In this document: in pieces, positions 9,811-20,875 of the stretch
Position numbering within the stretch: the first letter of the stretch is position 1
Layout of the letters: each line of letters starts with the position of its first letter
Origin: Istiophorus platypterus
Lineage: Eukaryota > Chordata > Actinopteri > Istiophoriformes > Istiophoridae
DNA length: 64,000 nt
Reading direction: 5' to 3'
Assembly: GCA_016859345.1 (NCBI GenBank)
Contig: CM029122.1
Coordinates: 3,353,001-3,417,000, forward strand
Notes under the pieces: generated by a model
Database searches by the model: none
What the model was told of the DNA's origin: nothing
What the model saw: only the letters and a program-made list of their open reading frames with translations
Position numbers and translations under genes: made by a program

Positions 9811-11550
9811 ATGGACCGTGTGGGAAAGGTAGGCAGATAAGGCTTGTGACCGATCATTTGCATTATTTCATTCGAAAGAAATTCCATCAACATTTTCTAT
9901 CCAAACAGCATATTCCACAATATATCTTTATATATATATCTATCTATAAATTTCCACTCAACCCCCTTCTCCCTCCCCAGATCGTGTTTTACGAGGACAG
10001 GAACTTCCAGGGTCGCTACTATGAGTGCAACAGCGACTGCCCCGAGCTCAACATCCACTTCAGCCGCTGCAACTCTGTCCGCGTGGAGAGCGGCGCCTGG
10101 GTTCTGTTCGAGAGGCCCAACTACCTGGGCTACCAGTACGTCCTGACCAGGGGGGAGTACCCCGACTACCAGCGCTGGATGGGCTACAACGACAGCATCA
10201 GGTCCTGCAGAATCATAAGAAACGTGAGTCCCCTCACACAAACACGAAGAAAAAAAAAGGAGAAAAACACGGGAGGCCTCAAATGTTAGCGAATACGATG
10301 CCCTTGGATAATAATTCTGGCATTTATTTACATGCACCTTGAAGGTACGTGTGAACACCTCAGTATTTTTCCATATTTCAATCCTGTGTCCTACAAATGA
10401 CATTTTTACACTAATTGCTTGCAACAACGAACACATCTACAGGGCCAGGTCAGGTTTTTATCAACATAATGAGGAAACTGGGCTCAGGTTACTCGAGGTC
10501 ATTTCAGACTCACGGTACAAACAGGTTTCCTAGCTATAAAAAGCGTTCATGTAAATCTCAAAGCCGCAACTGTAACTGGGAAAGGGATATATCCGACTTC
10601 ATCCGACTGCATAATACGGAAGTTCCTGAAAAACCGACTGAGTGTTGATGCCACTTGCCTCGGTCGGTCTAATTATAACACAAATTTAACTGAGGTAGTG
10701 TTGTATATGCTTTCATTTGACCAACTCTGCAGATGCAAAACTGTCATGAGCAGAGACCTGAGCGCTTTCAAGTCATGGGAATCTTTCCAACCTGTAACCT
10801 GTCAAACCCAGCTACTTCCCCCCATATGCTCTTCACTGGGAGGTGGTTCCTTTCAACAATTGGGAAAACATTGTTAGTAGAATATAGATATGACAAGCAA
10901 AAAATCTGAAAGAAAATGTAAACAAAACAAAACAGTTTGAACCGTAACTTTCCCTCATTCGTAGTGTTAAAAAAAAACAAACACTCAAAACTGGTGTATT
11001 GTATATTTTCTCGAATTTTCGCAATCGTGGCGGCCGCAGGATTTCTGGTAAGAACCAGTTTCCAACTAGTATAACTCAGACATTTGAAACATTACAAGAT
11101 TCTTTAACCTTCATGATCTGGATCTTATCCAACATCGAAGTTTGCAATGCCCAACATGAGTGATATGCCAGCTGGTTTAACAGTTATTCAGGGACCTTAC
11201 ACATACATTTCAGTAATGTACACAACATCCCTCGTGCAGAGGTAAACCGAACCCCGTTTTCTTTCTTCGTGCCGCAGACCTCCGGTGTGTTCAGGATCCG
11301 CGTCTACGAGCGCATCGACTTCGGCGGTCAGATGCTGGAGTGCACCGAGGACGTGAACAACCTGCCCGACCGCTGGCACCTGCGGGAGGTTCACTCCGCC
11401 CAAGTGCAGGACGGTGCCTGGGTCTTCTACGAGCTCCCCAACTACCGCGGACGCCAGTACCTACTGGAGAGGGGAGAGTACCGCCGCTTCAATGAGTGGG
11501 CGGCCATGAACCCCAACGTGGGCTCCTTCCGTCGCGTCCACGACTTTTAA
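9811..11550 (+). CDS. crygs: gammaS-like crystallin 3 (three exons, 177 aa)
   Basis: Complete lens gamma-crystallin. Exons: 9,811-9,828 (MDRVGK, donor GTAGGC), 9,981-10,223 (81 codons, acceptor CCCCAG, donor AAC|GTGAGT) and 11,278-11,550 (90 codons plus TAA, acceptor CCGCAG), all phase 0; introns are 152 and 1,054 bases. Greek keys: FYEDRNFQG and LFERPNYLGYQY, then VYERIDFGG and FYELPNYRGRQY, followed by LLERGEY. Five tryptophans; the C domain has a single cysteine. The first coding exon gives six residues rather than three, which recalls the longer N-terminal arm of gammaS in mammals (seven residues before the first strand). The start is the only ATG that leads in frame into a donor between the TATA box and exon 2. 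The exon 1 assignment is slightly less certain than the two domain exons. Confidence 0.9.
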
Positions 11551-11599
11551 ACCTTCTCTCTATTAGCTAACATTTTACTTAACTGTTCTTTGCACACTT

Positions 11600-11605
11600 A
11601 ATAAA
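11600..11605 (+). terminator. Polyadenylation signal of gammaS-like gene 3
   Basis: AATAAA 50 bases after the stop codon, followed by a TG-containing stretch. It marks the end of the crystallin cluster. Confidence 0.8.
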
Positions 11606-12351
11606 AAGGATTGTGCATAGTACCTTGAACCTTCCATGTTCTCTCTTTGTATTTCCCCTGTGAACACGGGGTCTGACTGCTGACCATCAGAGGTGGTATG
11701 AATTATACTGAGAGTAAACTAGGTGGGAGAGAACTTCCTTGAGTACGATATATTTAAAAGACGCTGCACAACCAACCAGTGATAACACTGGATACTTCTT
11801 GGCTTTTGAAAAAATCATAGTTGAATTAATAGGATTCAGATTGCTGTAGAAACCCATGCTGCACCAGCCACAAAGACAGTCACAGTATGCATTTGATAGC
11901 GATCTGTGGTTTTCTAGATTTTCAGGTTCAGACTTTTCTTTTGATGACATTTGAATCCAAGATATTTTGACCAGCGACAGTCTTTCTCCTTTCGAGAGAG
12001 AATGTCATCACCAGCCAAAACACTTGAACCCTGATATAAGCCAAAGTTTCGTTTTCTTGTTTACATAAAAACTCTAATCTACCTTTTCCCTATTCTGTTG
12101 TAGATAGAAATGTAATTACTGAACTCGTGTAAATCCCAGTAGCTTACACTCCAAAATACAGTCATTTTTTGCCAAAGAAATTGAAACGTGCTCTATTGAC
12201 ACTCCTCAGTCCTCAATCACTAATTATAAAAATGATATCTTACCTGGGGAACAATGTATGAACATCCCCATTTTACGAATCAAGTTTACTCTTGAATGAT
12301 TTAAAGAAATGAACGCGTGAAACAAATTGAAAAACATACGTGTCTGCATCC

Positions 12352-12684
12352 TCAACACAGCTGGAAAACATTGGCCCCCTGGACAACACTAAAAGAACTG
12401 CATTTTGACCACATTATTGTAATGAAGTAGTAACTTGTACACCTGACTTCTTCTGTCATCGTGCCGATTTCCTGTGTTTTGTGCACAGACTTTGACTTAT
12501 CGTATGGACGATGGTAATGCTCAGATCCACAGTTAAAAACTATGCATTTATGGTGAGAGACACCCATATCTATGGGATCCTTGATGGGGACCCTGACACC
12601 CAGGGTAAAAACAAAGTCCAAGTTGTGGCCACGGTCATGTGTTTGTCCACAAACGTACCATTTTGAAAGTTTGAGGGATGACAT
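12352..12684 (-). mobile_element. LINE endonuclease fragment (decayed non-LTR retrotransposon)
   Basis: A 110-codon open frame contains THDRGHNLDFVFTLGV followed by VSHHKCIVFN. This matches the end of the apurinic-type endonuclease domain of fish LINE ORF2 proteins, which usually reads THxRGHTLDLV and then SDHxxV. The catalytic Asp-His pair is altered (SDH to SHH), and no reverse transcriptase follows, so it is a dead 5'-part fragment. Its family (L2- or Rex-like) cannot be told from this piece. Confidence 0.65.
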
Positions 12685-14589
12685 GATGGTTAAAAAATCA
12701 GCATTTGTAAATGTTTAAGGAGCTAACAACATTAATGTTAAAATAACCACATGGAATAATTCTTTCAGTTTTGATATAGAAATAAAAAGGGGTTGGGTAG
12801 GAAGTCCACCTGGCCACATGGGGGCGTGAGGGGGCTTTGCGGGGGGGGGGGGTAAAGACCGGAAATGATCAGGTGGGGGATGTGTGGTGTGGGAGAGTCA
12901 GTGTGGGTTTCAGCTCGATGTACTGACTCCCTGATCGGGTCTAACACATTTGACGCAACAGAAATGTGTGAGATCTCGGTTTCTACAAGATACCGGACTC
13001 TGCATGAAACGCTGGATTTGTCGGACCCAATACACTCGTCAATTGATTCTTAAATTTGCGCTTCCAGCACGATAAAACACTGGACAGCAACACCAACCAC
13101 TACGGCCATGTGAAAAATGACAATATTCAGTTTCACGAATTCAAAACATACCATTTCCATCACAGAAATGTCCAGTTTGATGGCTACCTTGTTCTCATCT
13201 GCCGTGTGTTTCTGATAAATGTTGCAGGAACAAGAAACGCCAGCTCAAAATATATATCACCCTCTGACATTGTTTTACAGAACACCATCATCATTATCAT
13301 TGTTAAAGTCAGTCTAACGACCATTTAGACCTCAAACAGCCTGAAGACAGACGCCTGTGGGGAGTGACTACTCTGGGATTCTCTCATCAATTCAATGGTG
13401 CTAACAAAAGCAGAAGTTCTTAATGTGTCTGCAAAAAAAAGACTTGCAACCACATCAGAAATGTTAAAATTGCATTGGAGTATTAGGTGCATACACTCCA
13501 TATCTGTGTTTTCAATCCTCCGTCGTCCCGTACGATTTCCCACACTGAGCGTCAGTGCAGGCCGTCCGACGCAGCGACCCAGGGCCGATAGGAGTACGGG
13601 AGGGTGGGGTGGGGTTGGATGGGGATGGGGATGGGGTTGGGGGTGGGGGGGTCACAGAGCTCAGCTAAACCTGTGGACAAAGAGGCCCGGCTTGCTGATG
13701 ACTCAGTGGGATTTGCCGGTAAGAGCCTGGAGCATGCCAGCTGCTGTTAGTGCTGACGCTCGGCTCGCTGGAACAACACCATGACCCTGAAAAACACAAA
13801 GGGAGTCCAGCCAGCATGTTCTCCCAGCTGGGGTTATTCACCTCTAAAGCCTTTTTGTTTACTGCAACCCCTCACACTTTTAATGGGTAACGAGAGAGAG
13901 GGTGGGGCTTTGGAGGGACATCACATCACATCGAGCAGCTATGCACCCTCTTGTGGAGGATGTGTGGCGCTGCAGTCCAGATATTTCTGTGTACTTTCAG
14001 TCCGGGACAGGTGGTCATGGTTTGGACCCTACACTTTAATTACAGTTAAGAGAGATCATAGTTCCACATCATATATCATGATATGACGATTTAATGCTCC
14101 TCGAACTTTGTTTCAGCAGTTTGGGGTTAAGGCTCTTGCCTGTTTTAATATGTGCAAAGTCGGATCTATTCAGAAATGTTTTATCTTTTTTCCAGGTTGG
14201 TGTGGATGAAGCGTCAAACACCTCTGGGATGAACCGGAAGTCTGACTCCGAGCCGGGCTGAGTGGGAGCAGATCCCCTGCAGCCAAGGGGAACATTTGCA
14301 ACTGTGATGCTGTCCACATACTTTTGTCAGTGCAGTGCGTTCACCCTGGAAACTTGACAGAAATTAAATATTCTAACAAAAAAAAAAAACAGTATGCATA
14401 TATATTTTCCTTGATTTTTGCTATTAATGACCATTATTGTCACAGAACTTTAAATAATTTAGATTTGTCTGTTATACAGTTTTTCCACTAATTCAACTAA
14501 CTATTAAAAATAGATAAAAGAAATAAATGAAATTGGTGAAGTTCAGTAGATGAATGTCAAAACTGCACATTTTTGACCGGAGGGAGACT

Positions 14590-15075
14590 GTAAATGTTGA
14601 TATGTGTTACATAATTATATTGGAGTTAGGACTGATTTTAACAACTTTATACTATTGGGTAGTTTAATACATATAGTAAAATGAATTATATTTTATAAAC
14701 TGATCATAAAATCTCAATCTGCAAAGTAACTATAGTCATTATAGAAATCAGATAAAAGGAGTGGATCAAAAAGGAAGTTGCCCTCTGAAATGTAGTGATG
14801 TGGAAGTATAAAGTATCCGGAAAAAAAAGGAGGGGGGGGAACTCACTAGAAGTTCCTCAGAACTGTATTTCAACAGTGGCGGAACATAACTCAGATCCTT
14901 TACTTTGGTATATGTAGCAATAAAACAAAGTACAAGTTGTAGTCCTGCAGTCAAAAGAAAGTTCAGAAAGATGTTCTGAAGCAATAAAAGTGAGAGTAGT
15001 CATTATGCAGAACGACGTTTCCATGTGTTATGTTATTTAATATTAATTTAATTTTAATATTAATTTTACATTATA
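14590..15075. repeat. Copy of a widespread teleost interspersed repeat
   Basis: Contains GGGTAGTTTAAT, CTCTGAAATGTAGTG, GAAGTATAAAGTA, AGTGGCGGAAC and GTCATTATGCAGAA. This is the pattern, as I remember it, of a very common fish repeat (probably a non-autonomous DNA transposon). A related fragment in opposite orientation lies at 25,380-25,500, which shares TGAAATGT and GTATAAAGT. Confidence 0.6.
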
Positions 15076-15312
15076 TAACTGAGAAAAATTGTTGGAAAAA
15101 TTGGATTCAGGTTCACTTTCAAGATAATTAAAGATGGACAAGGGGAAGGTTTCATGAGGAGAAAAAGCCGATACAGATACAGCTTTAAAATCAATATGCA
15201 ATTTATTCACCTTGACTAACAGTGCGTTGCTACAGTGGATCATATTTTAATAGAAAAACGAGGAATGCTGAGTTATTGGGGACAGGAGGTATAAATAATA
15301 GACGAAAAGTAG

Positions 15313-15313
15313 G

Positions 15314-15354
<41 letters not shown>

Positions 15355-15360
15355 ACACAT
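15313..15360. repeat. (CA)n microsatellite
   Basis: Near-perfect CA dinucleotide array of about 48 bases with a single interruption. Confidence 0.95.
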
Positions 15361-18300
15361 GCGTATGTCTACTAGTAGTTTATAGTTTATGTTCGGGTTA
15401 AGTTCAGCATCGAGGTCAGGATTAAGGTTTTTTCAACCAGTTTTCTGTACCTGATCTCCTGTGATCTTGTTTGTACCCCGAGACCATCTCCTCAACCCAA
15501 AACCAGATTCACAGATTCATCCTGTCGTCAGCAATATAACCTGGACCGCGTTCTATGACTCTGTAATTCGCAATAACAAAGACGCCTCCTTTAACATCAC
15601 AGGAGCCTCAGCCCTGAAGCCTTTCTGCCGCTGGTCTTCCTCCTTCGAGCCCCGCGTTTCCTCCAGCCCCAGTTATTTATAACTCGTGTGGACACGATTC
15701 GTGTCTGCGGCCGAGAGGAACTATGTTAATCCCGGGGAAAGAATGTGGTTTCTGGCTGCAAGGGTTACCTTGTATGGCTACAATGGACGGAGGAGAGGGG
15801 AAGGGAGACGGGCTTTAATGCAGCGAGGGAGCGTGAGAGGGGGGCGAGACAGGCGCACTCAGACAGGACAGATAAGAAGAAGCCCAAGTCAGATGTGTTA
15901 AACAGCAGTGGAAATAGCAGGGAGGAGGCTTATTTTAAAGCGGATTTAAAACAGATGGCTAAAGTTAAAGGCGCAATATGTACGTTGTTTTAGTTTTTTG
16001 TTTTTTACTAGGTCTACGTAGCCAACGTTAGCATTAGCAGCTGATTATTTACCAAGTCTAGAGGAAACTTCGCGAGTTCAGCATCAGGCCTCAATCATTC
16101 GCTCGCCAAGCTGCGTCTCCAGACGGCGTTGACGCTCGTTTTGCTTTTACTTCAATCAATCTTTCTTATACTGACGTTAGCATGGTAACCAGCTAACCGG
16201 CTAGTCTCGTAATACCACTTCCCAGCAATAATCCCAACGGATCATTCAATAAGTGACAATCGCTGGTGATGACCAGCTGCCATATGACACCATTTCCTGT
16301 TGGAAGCAAACGGTTTTCCCTGAAGCTGATTCAAGGAAGACGGCGGCCACAAGTCATGCGAACTATTGCTGATCATGTTTCATGAACACAAATGAAGGGT
16401 AGCGGAACAAAAAAGAAAAAGAAAGAAAGAAACGCACCTTTTAGTACATCTAAGGGTCGTCTAAGTGACAAAGTCACAGGAAAAGAGACAAAAGAACGTA
16501 AAAGGAAATCTTAGGGGTGAATCTTTAACGACGTCCTCTTCATATCTTAAGTGACAAAGTGAGAGAGGAGCCAGAATGGGAACATCTGTCTCTCTCTCCC
16601 TGACGCAGCTATTTCTGCCCTCATATATCACCCAGGAGGAACCGCCGGAGACCCGTTCCCTCCTCCTGATTCCAGCCGATCGCCCTCGCGCCAGCGGCGA
16701 TCGGCAGCGTTTCGCCCGGCCGTTGATCCGGCCGATGGATCCCTGTTGGATCAAGTCTTACCGGTCAACCTGCGTTTCGGCGGCCCAGGTTTCCGGTGGG
16801 CAGCATCAGCGCCTCACGTTCGCTCGTGTCCCGTCTTTCCCCATTGTCGTGACAATGCAGGCAACACGTGTGGCTGAGGTCACTCCGCCATGGGACACTA
16901 TAGCAAATGGAGCATGTGTGCACAGAGACGCCAACGTATACAGTGGACGAACGCACTTCTACCCGAGTTCCCTCGGACATGCACAAATCCGAAGTAAACA
17001 AAAGCCTGGAGAGGAAGGAAGTGAAAAGAGAAGGGCAGTTACACTTAACAAGAATAATGACGGAGGAAGAGAGCACTACAAGGAAAGAAATCCCCGACGC
17101 CATGTTTGGAAAGTCTGTTGAAGACGTTTCTTAAAAGTAAGTGAAGAACCGACGAGGGATGAGTGACGACACTTTCAGTCTGAGTTCACGCTCTCACTGT
17201 CGACCCTCCGCTGCCGCGGATTTAAGGTCCGGGTGCGTATAAACAGTACAAGAGCACCCGGGCTTCGGAATAATGTCGTAGATATATGATTCAGAAAGAC
17301 CTTTATTACCGCAGTTATTTACTCTGTTTATTTATCGATCATGATGCTTTTAAAGGTCAATGATTAGTTGGATAAACTTTTTTTTTTTAATGAATCATCA
17401 TATTTGTCACCTTCAGAGTTGTGATCAATGGATTTTATCACAGAATTTGCAAAAGTACATTTGGAAACTAAAATCCACACGTGTATATAAACCATTGTGA
17501 ATCTATGTCTACAACTGTTCGAGTATCAAATGTTTCCCCATTGTCAAACATCCCTTGTTATTCTGGAAAAATGCAGTAAAACCATATCCGAAGCAGTGAA
17601 GGAAAGTTATGAGCAATTTTCGGCTTCAAAAATACACCCACGAATAAAAGCCTTTATCTAATTCATTCCTTATCTCGGCATCGCATCCTCACGATGCGAA
17701 AAACAAGCCTGTTTTGAATCCGTCTTTTGGACTTTTGGAAATTCGTCATTGGTGCTTTTGGTTTTTATTCCTCATGACCCCAACAGGAACAAATCTGTAT
17801 CATTGTGCATATCAAAAAAAAAAAGAAGGTCAGCCTGTCCTTGTTTAATCTCTCACCAGGAATTTCTGATGATACTTTTAGCTCAATGTCAGAAAGCAGA
17901 TCGCAAAGTAGTTTTACGGACGGAGGAGAAAACCATTAAAACAGGAGAAGATCCGCTGAATGAACGGAAAATACCCTACAAGGAATTTAGACCCGAAGAA
18001 CGACACGAACAGAATCACAGATCCCGGACATATTTCCGAGCGGGGACTAGCAGCCTCCTCCACCGGGGGACGCCGCCGCCTCGACCGGCCGATAGTTCCA
18101 CGTTCGGCCTCTCGTCACCCTCTCGTCCTCCGAGGAGACGCACTGCTGGGAGGCGATGTCCGCGCGATGCGGCGTCCTGCCGACGGGACGCCCTCGGCCC
18201 GGCCAACGGCCTCGCGGCCGCCTCCTCACACCTGCCACTCCGATGCACATGTTCGCGCCTCTGTTCGCGCCTCCCCGGCGAGTGCCGGGCACACATACGG

Positions 18301-19190
18301 GCCCGCTGCGACCTTAATTTGGACCCGGGGTCTGCACAGGGAAGGCGACGCGCCACGCCGTAGCCAATCATCAGCCAGATCTGAGATGTTATGACGTGAG
18401 TCCCCCCCCCTGCATCTTCTCCTCCTTATCATTTTCATCCTGTTCCTAATTATCAATATTAAAGGGTAGAGTGTTGACGTCGATGTGACGCATGAACACA
18501 GCAGGAATAAAATTAAGATTCAGAAATTAAGTCGTTAAGACACAATTCACAATTTCACAACGTAAAAAGCAGTAAAATAAGACGTAAACGTAAAATAAGA
18601 AATAAGAGAAACTACATTAAAGAGTTCAGTACAAGAATTAATTGTGCCAGTATTTCTAAATATGTAGGTGCAGAAATATTGAAATAGTGAAACAATAATC
18701 CAGTACTTTCAGCTCTAAGATCCTTATTGAAGCAGTGTGGTTATTTGTTAGTGCTACTGAGGTAAATAAATATAAATTAAATGTAATATTTCAAATATAA
18801 ATACATACAGCATATAAAAAAATACAGTATACAGAGATAACCTTATATACAATATGAAAATATATACATATATAAAATAAAAATATAGAATAGAGTTATA
18901 ATATAGTAGAACAGGTTAAAATGAATAAATATTGTCCTTAAAACAGTGAAACCCCGGAAGAATACATTAACACATCAGGGAAACAATATCTAGTAGCAAT
19001 GTAAGTAATATAATACAGTGTTAGATAATGTTAAAACTACCTCCACTATTACTTATAATATTAACAATAATAATGATACTCAATATTATCCTGTTATCAA
19101 AAGGAAACTGTGTCCCTAAATAATAAAAGGACTAAAATACAACACAGGGTTTAAATATGAAACAAGGCTTCTGAGTCTGATTCCGAGTCG

Positions 19191-19258
19191 GACCCTCGGT
19201 GGGACCCACCATCAGACCCTCGGTGGGACCCTCGGTGGGACCCTCGGTGGGACCCTCC
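19191..19258. repeat. 12-bp minisatellite
   Basis: GACCCTCGGTGG is repeated at an exact 12-base period, with five to six units, one of them degenerate (GACCCACCATCA). Confidence 0.85.
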
Positions 19259-19728
19259 AGCTCGACCGTCACAGGGAACCACAAGATGGCAGGATTGTAC
19301 ACAGGGTATTAAAACCAGGCCCCGGCCTCATGAAACCGGATCAGCTCTGCAGGCTGATTGAAGTGGTTCCCTGAAGGATCATCAGTTAAAAAAAAAAAAA
19401 AAGCTGCTGTCGGTGGATTTTTTTCTTTCTGATTTTCAGCCAGAGCCATTAGAGGAAAGTAAAAAAATGGATTTTTATTCAGAATGAATTAATTCTGTAG
19501 CAGAGATTTTTTTTAAGGACATTATTTTATTATAGTACTTAGTATATAAAACACATGACAGATGAGGCGGATTTAGGACAAGCAGCAGAACGCGAGGTTC
19601 CCCCGACGCCGGTCCCCGGATGACTCACGCCGCGTGCTCGCCAGCTTTCACGGTGAACATGGATCTCCGCGCTCCCGCCGCCACCCGTGCTTTTTTTTTC
19701 CATATTCACCCCCTCCTCCCTCCTGCTC

Positions 19729-19729
19729 A

Positions 19730-19764
<35 letters not shown>
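19729..19764. repeat. (CA)n microsatellite
   Basis: About 17 perfect CA units. Confidence 0.95.
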
Positions 19765-19767
<3 letters not shown>

Positions 19768-20806
19768 CTTTGTGCTAAAGCTTTGGCCAGGGAGCCTGAT
19801 GTGACGTCAAGCCGGGGGGGGGGTTAGAGGGGGTGGGGGGGCATTGCCATGGAAACTCATCTCCCTGGGTTTTCTCTGTGATCTGAAAAAAAAACAAACA
19901 ACAAACGTGAGGAGCTGTGTTAGTGCACAGACGTGCAGCCCTGCACGAAAAAGGAGGAGGAGAAGAAGAAAAAGAGGAAGAAGAAGCGTCTTTGAGAGAC
20001 GACTCCTCTGTCACTCTGTGTTTATCTTTATTTACAGGCTACTACATAAACAGCGTATTTTCCTGGTTAAACTCAATGAGCTCCAAGGTATCAATGTTTT
20101 GCAAACTGATTCCTGCCAATCAGATAGAACCTGTGAATTCATAGATAGGCAGGTTTATAGGCAGGTAGATAGGCAGGTTTCCCCCCGCAGCCCTACAGGT
20201 GTTCTCAGGTACCCCCCCCTCGCCCGCACTCATTGCAGAGATGCCAGCCCAACAGTTTGCACACGCCCACTCAGTCCCATCAGGTGAACTGAGTGGACTC
20301 ACCTGTGGCTGTTGACACCAGTTGTGGCCGGAGCTGCTGAAACGACGCACTGATTATGGCAGGATCAGAACTCGTTCATCCGCGTCTGTTTCTCGACGTG
20401 AACACTTAAAAGGAACCGACTGCAAAAGTGAGGGAGGAAAATGAAACTTCCTCCGGGCATGAGGATCAAGACCAGATCTGCTGGATAGAAGGGGACACTG
20501 AGATGAAGATGTAATTAATGCAGTGTTTTCCTGGAGCCCGACAACAGGTGAGTTAAATGTCTTTGTTACATTTTTCCAAAACCAAAAACACAGGAGCAAA
20601 AGAGAAATGAAGGGATTGGACTGTGTTTTCATCGGCTCTAGTGGAAGCCACGTTTGTTTCTGTTACTTTGTGAGGAGTTTGTGCGTCGTTACATCAGTTT
20701 GTGAACCTTGAGGTTGTGTTTTCCTAAAAAGAGAGAACCTCATTCGCAAAGGGGATCCGCTGCGTAGAAGCCGGTCCTGGATGATAAAGGAGTTTAAGCT
20801 AATGTT

Positions 20807-20875
20807 GGCCGCTCTGTCCCGTCTCCACTGGATCCGGGGAGGATCACACTCCAGCGGAGACGGGTAAGAGCGGCC
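20807..20875. repeat. Imperfect 26-bp inverted repeat
   Basis: Arms 20,807-20,832 and 20,850-20,875 pair at 23 of 26 positions around a 17-base loop. Arm 1 begins GGCCGCTCTGTCCCGTCTCC. It is not part of any gene I can see. Confidence 0.75.

Larger units (their letters stand above)
11640..15300. other. Intergenic stretch with transposon remnants
   Basis: No exon recognised. Apart from the LINE fragment and the repeat at 14,590-15,075 it holds a G-run at 12,841-12,852 and a G-rich tract at 13,600-13,652 (GGGGATGGGGATGGGG-like) able in principle to form a G-quadruplex. Confidence 0.6.

Noticed and set aside
9897..10436. 179-codon minus-strand frame
   Set aside because: Antisense shadow of the crystallin exon 9,981-10,223.
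17749..18363. 204-codon plus-strand frame over a CpG-rich patch
   Set aside because: Arg/Pro/Ser-rich with no domain, overlapped by equally long antisense frames, which is typical of GC-rich non-coding DNA.
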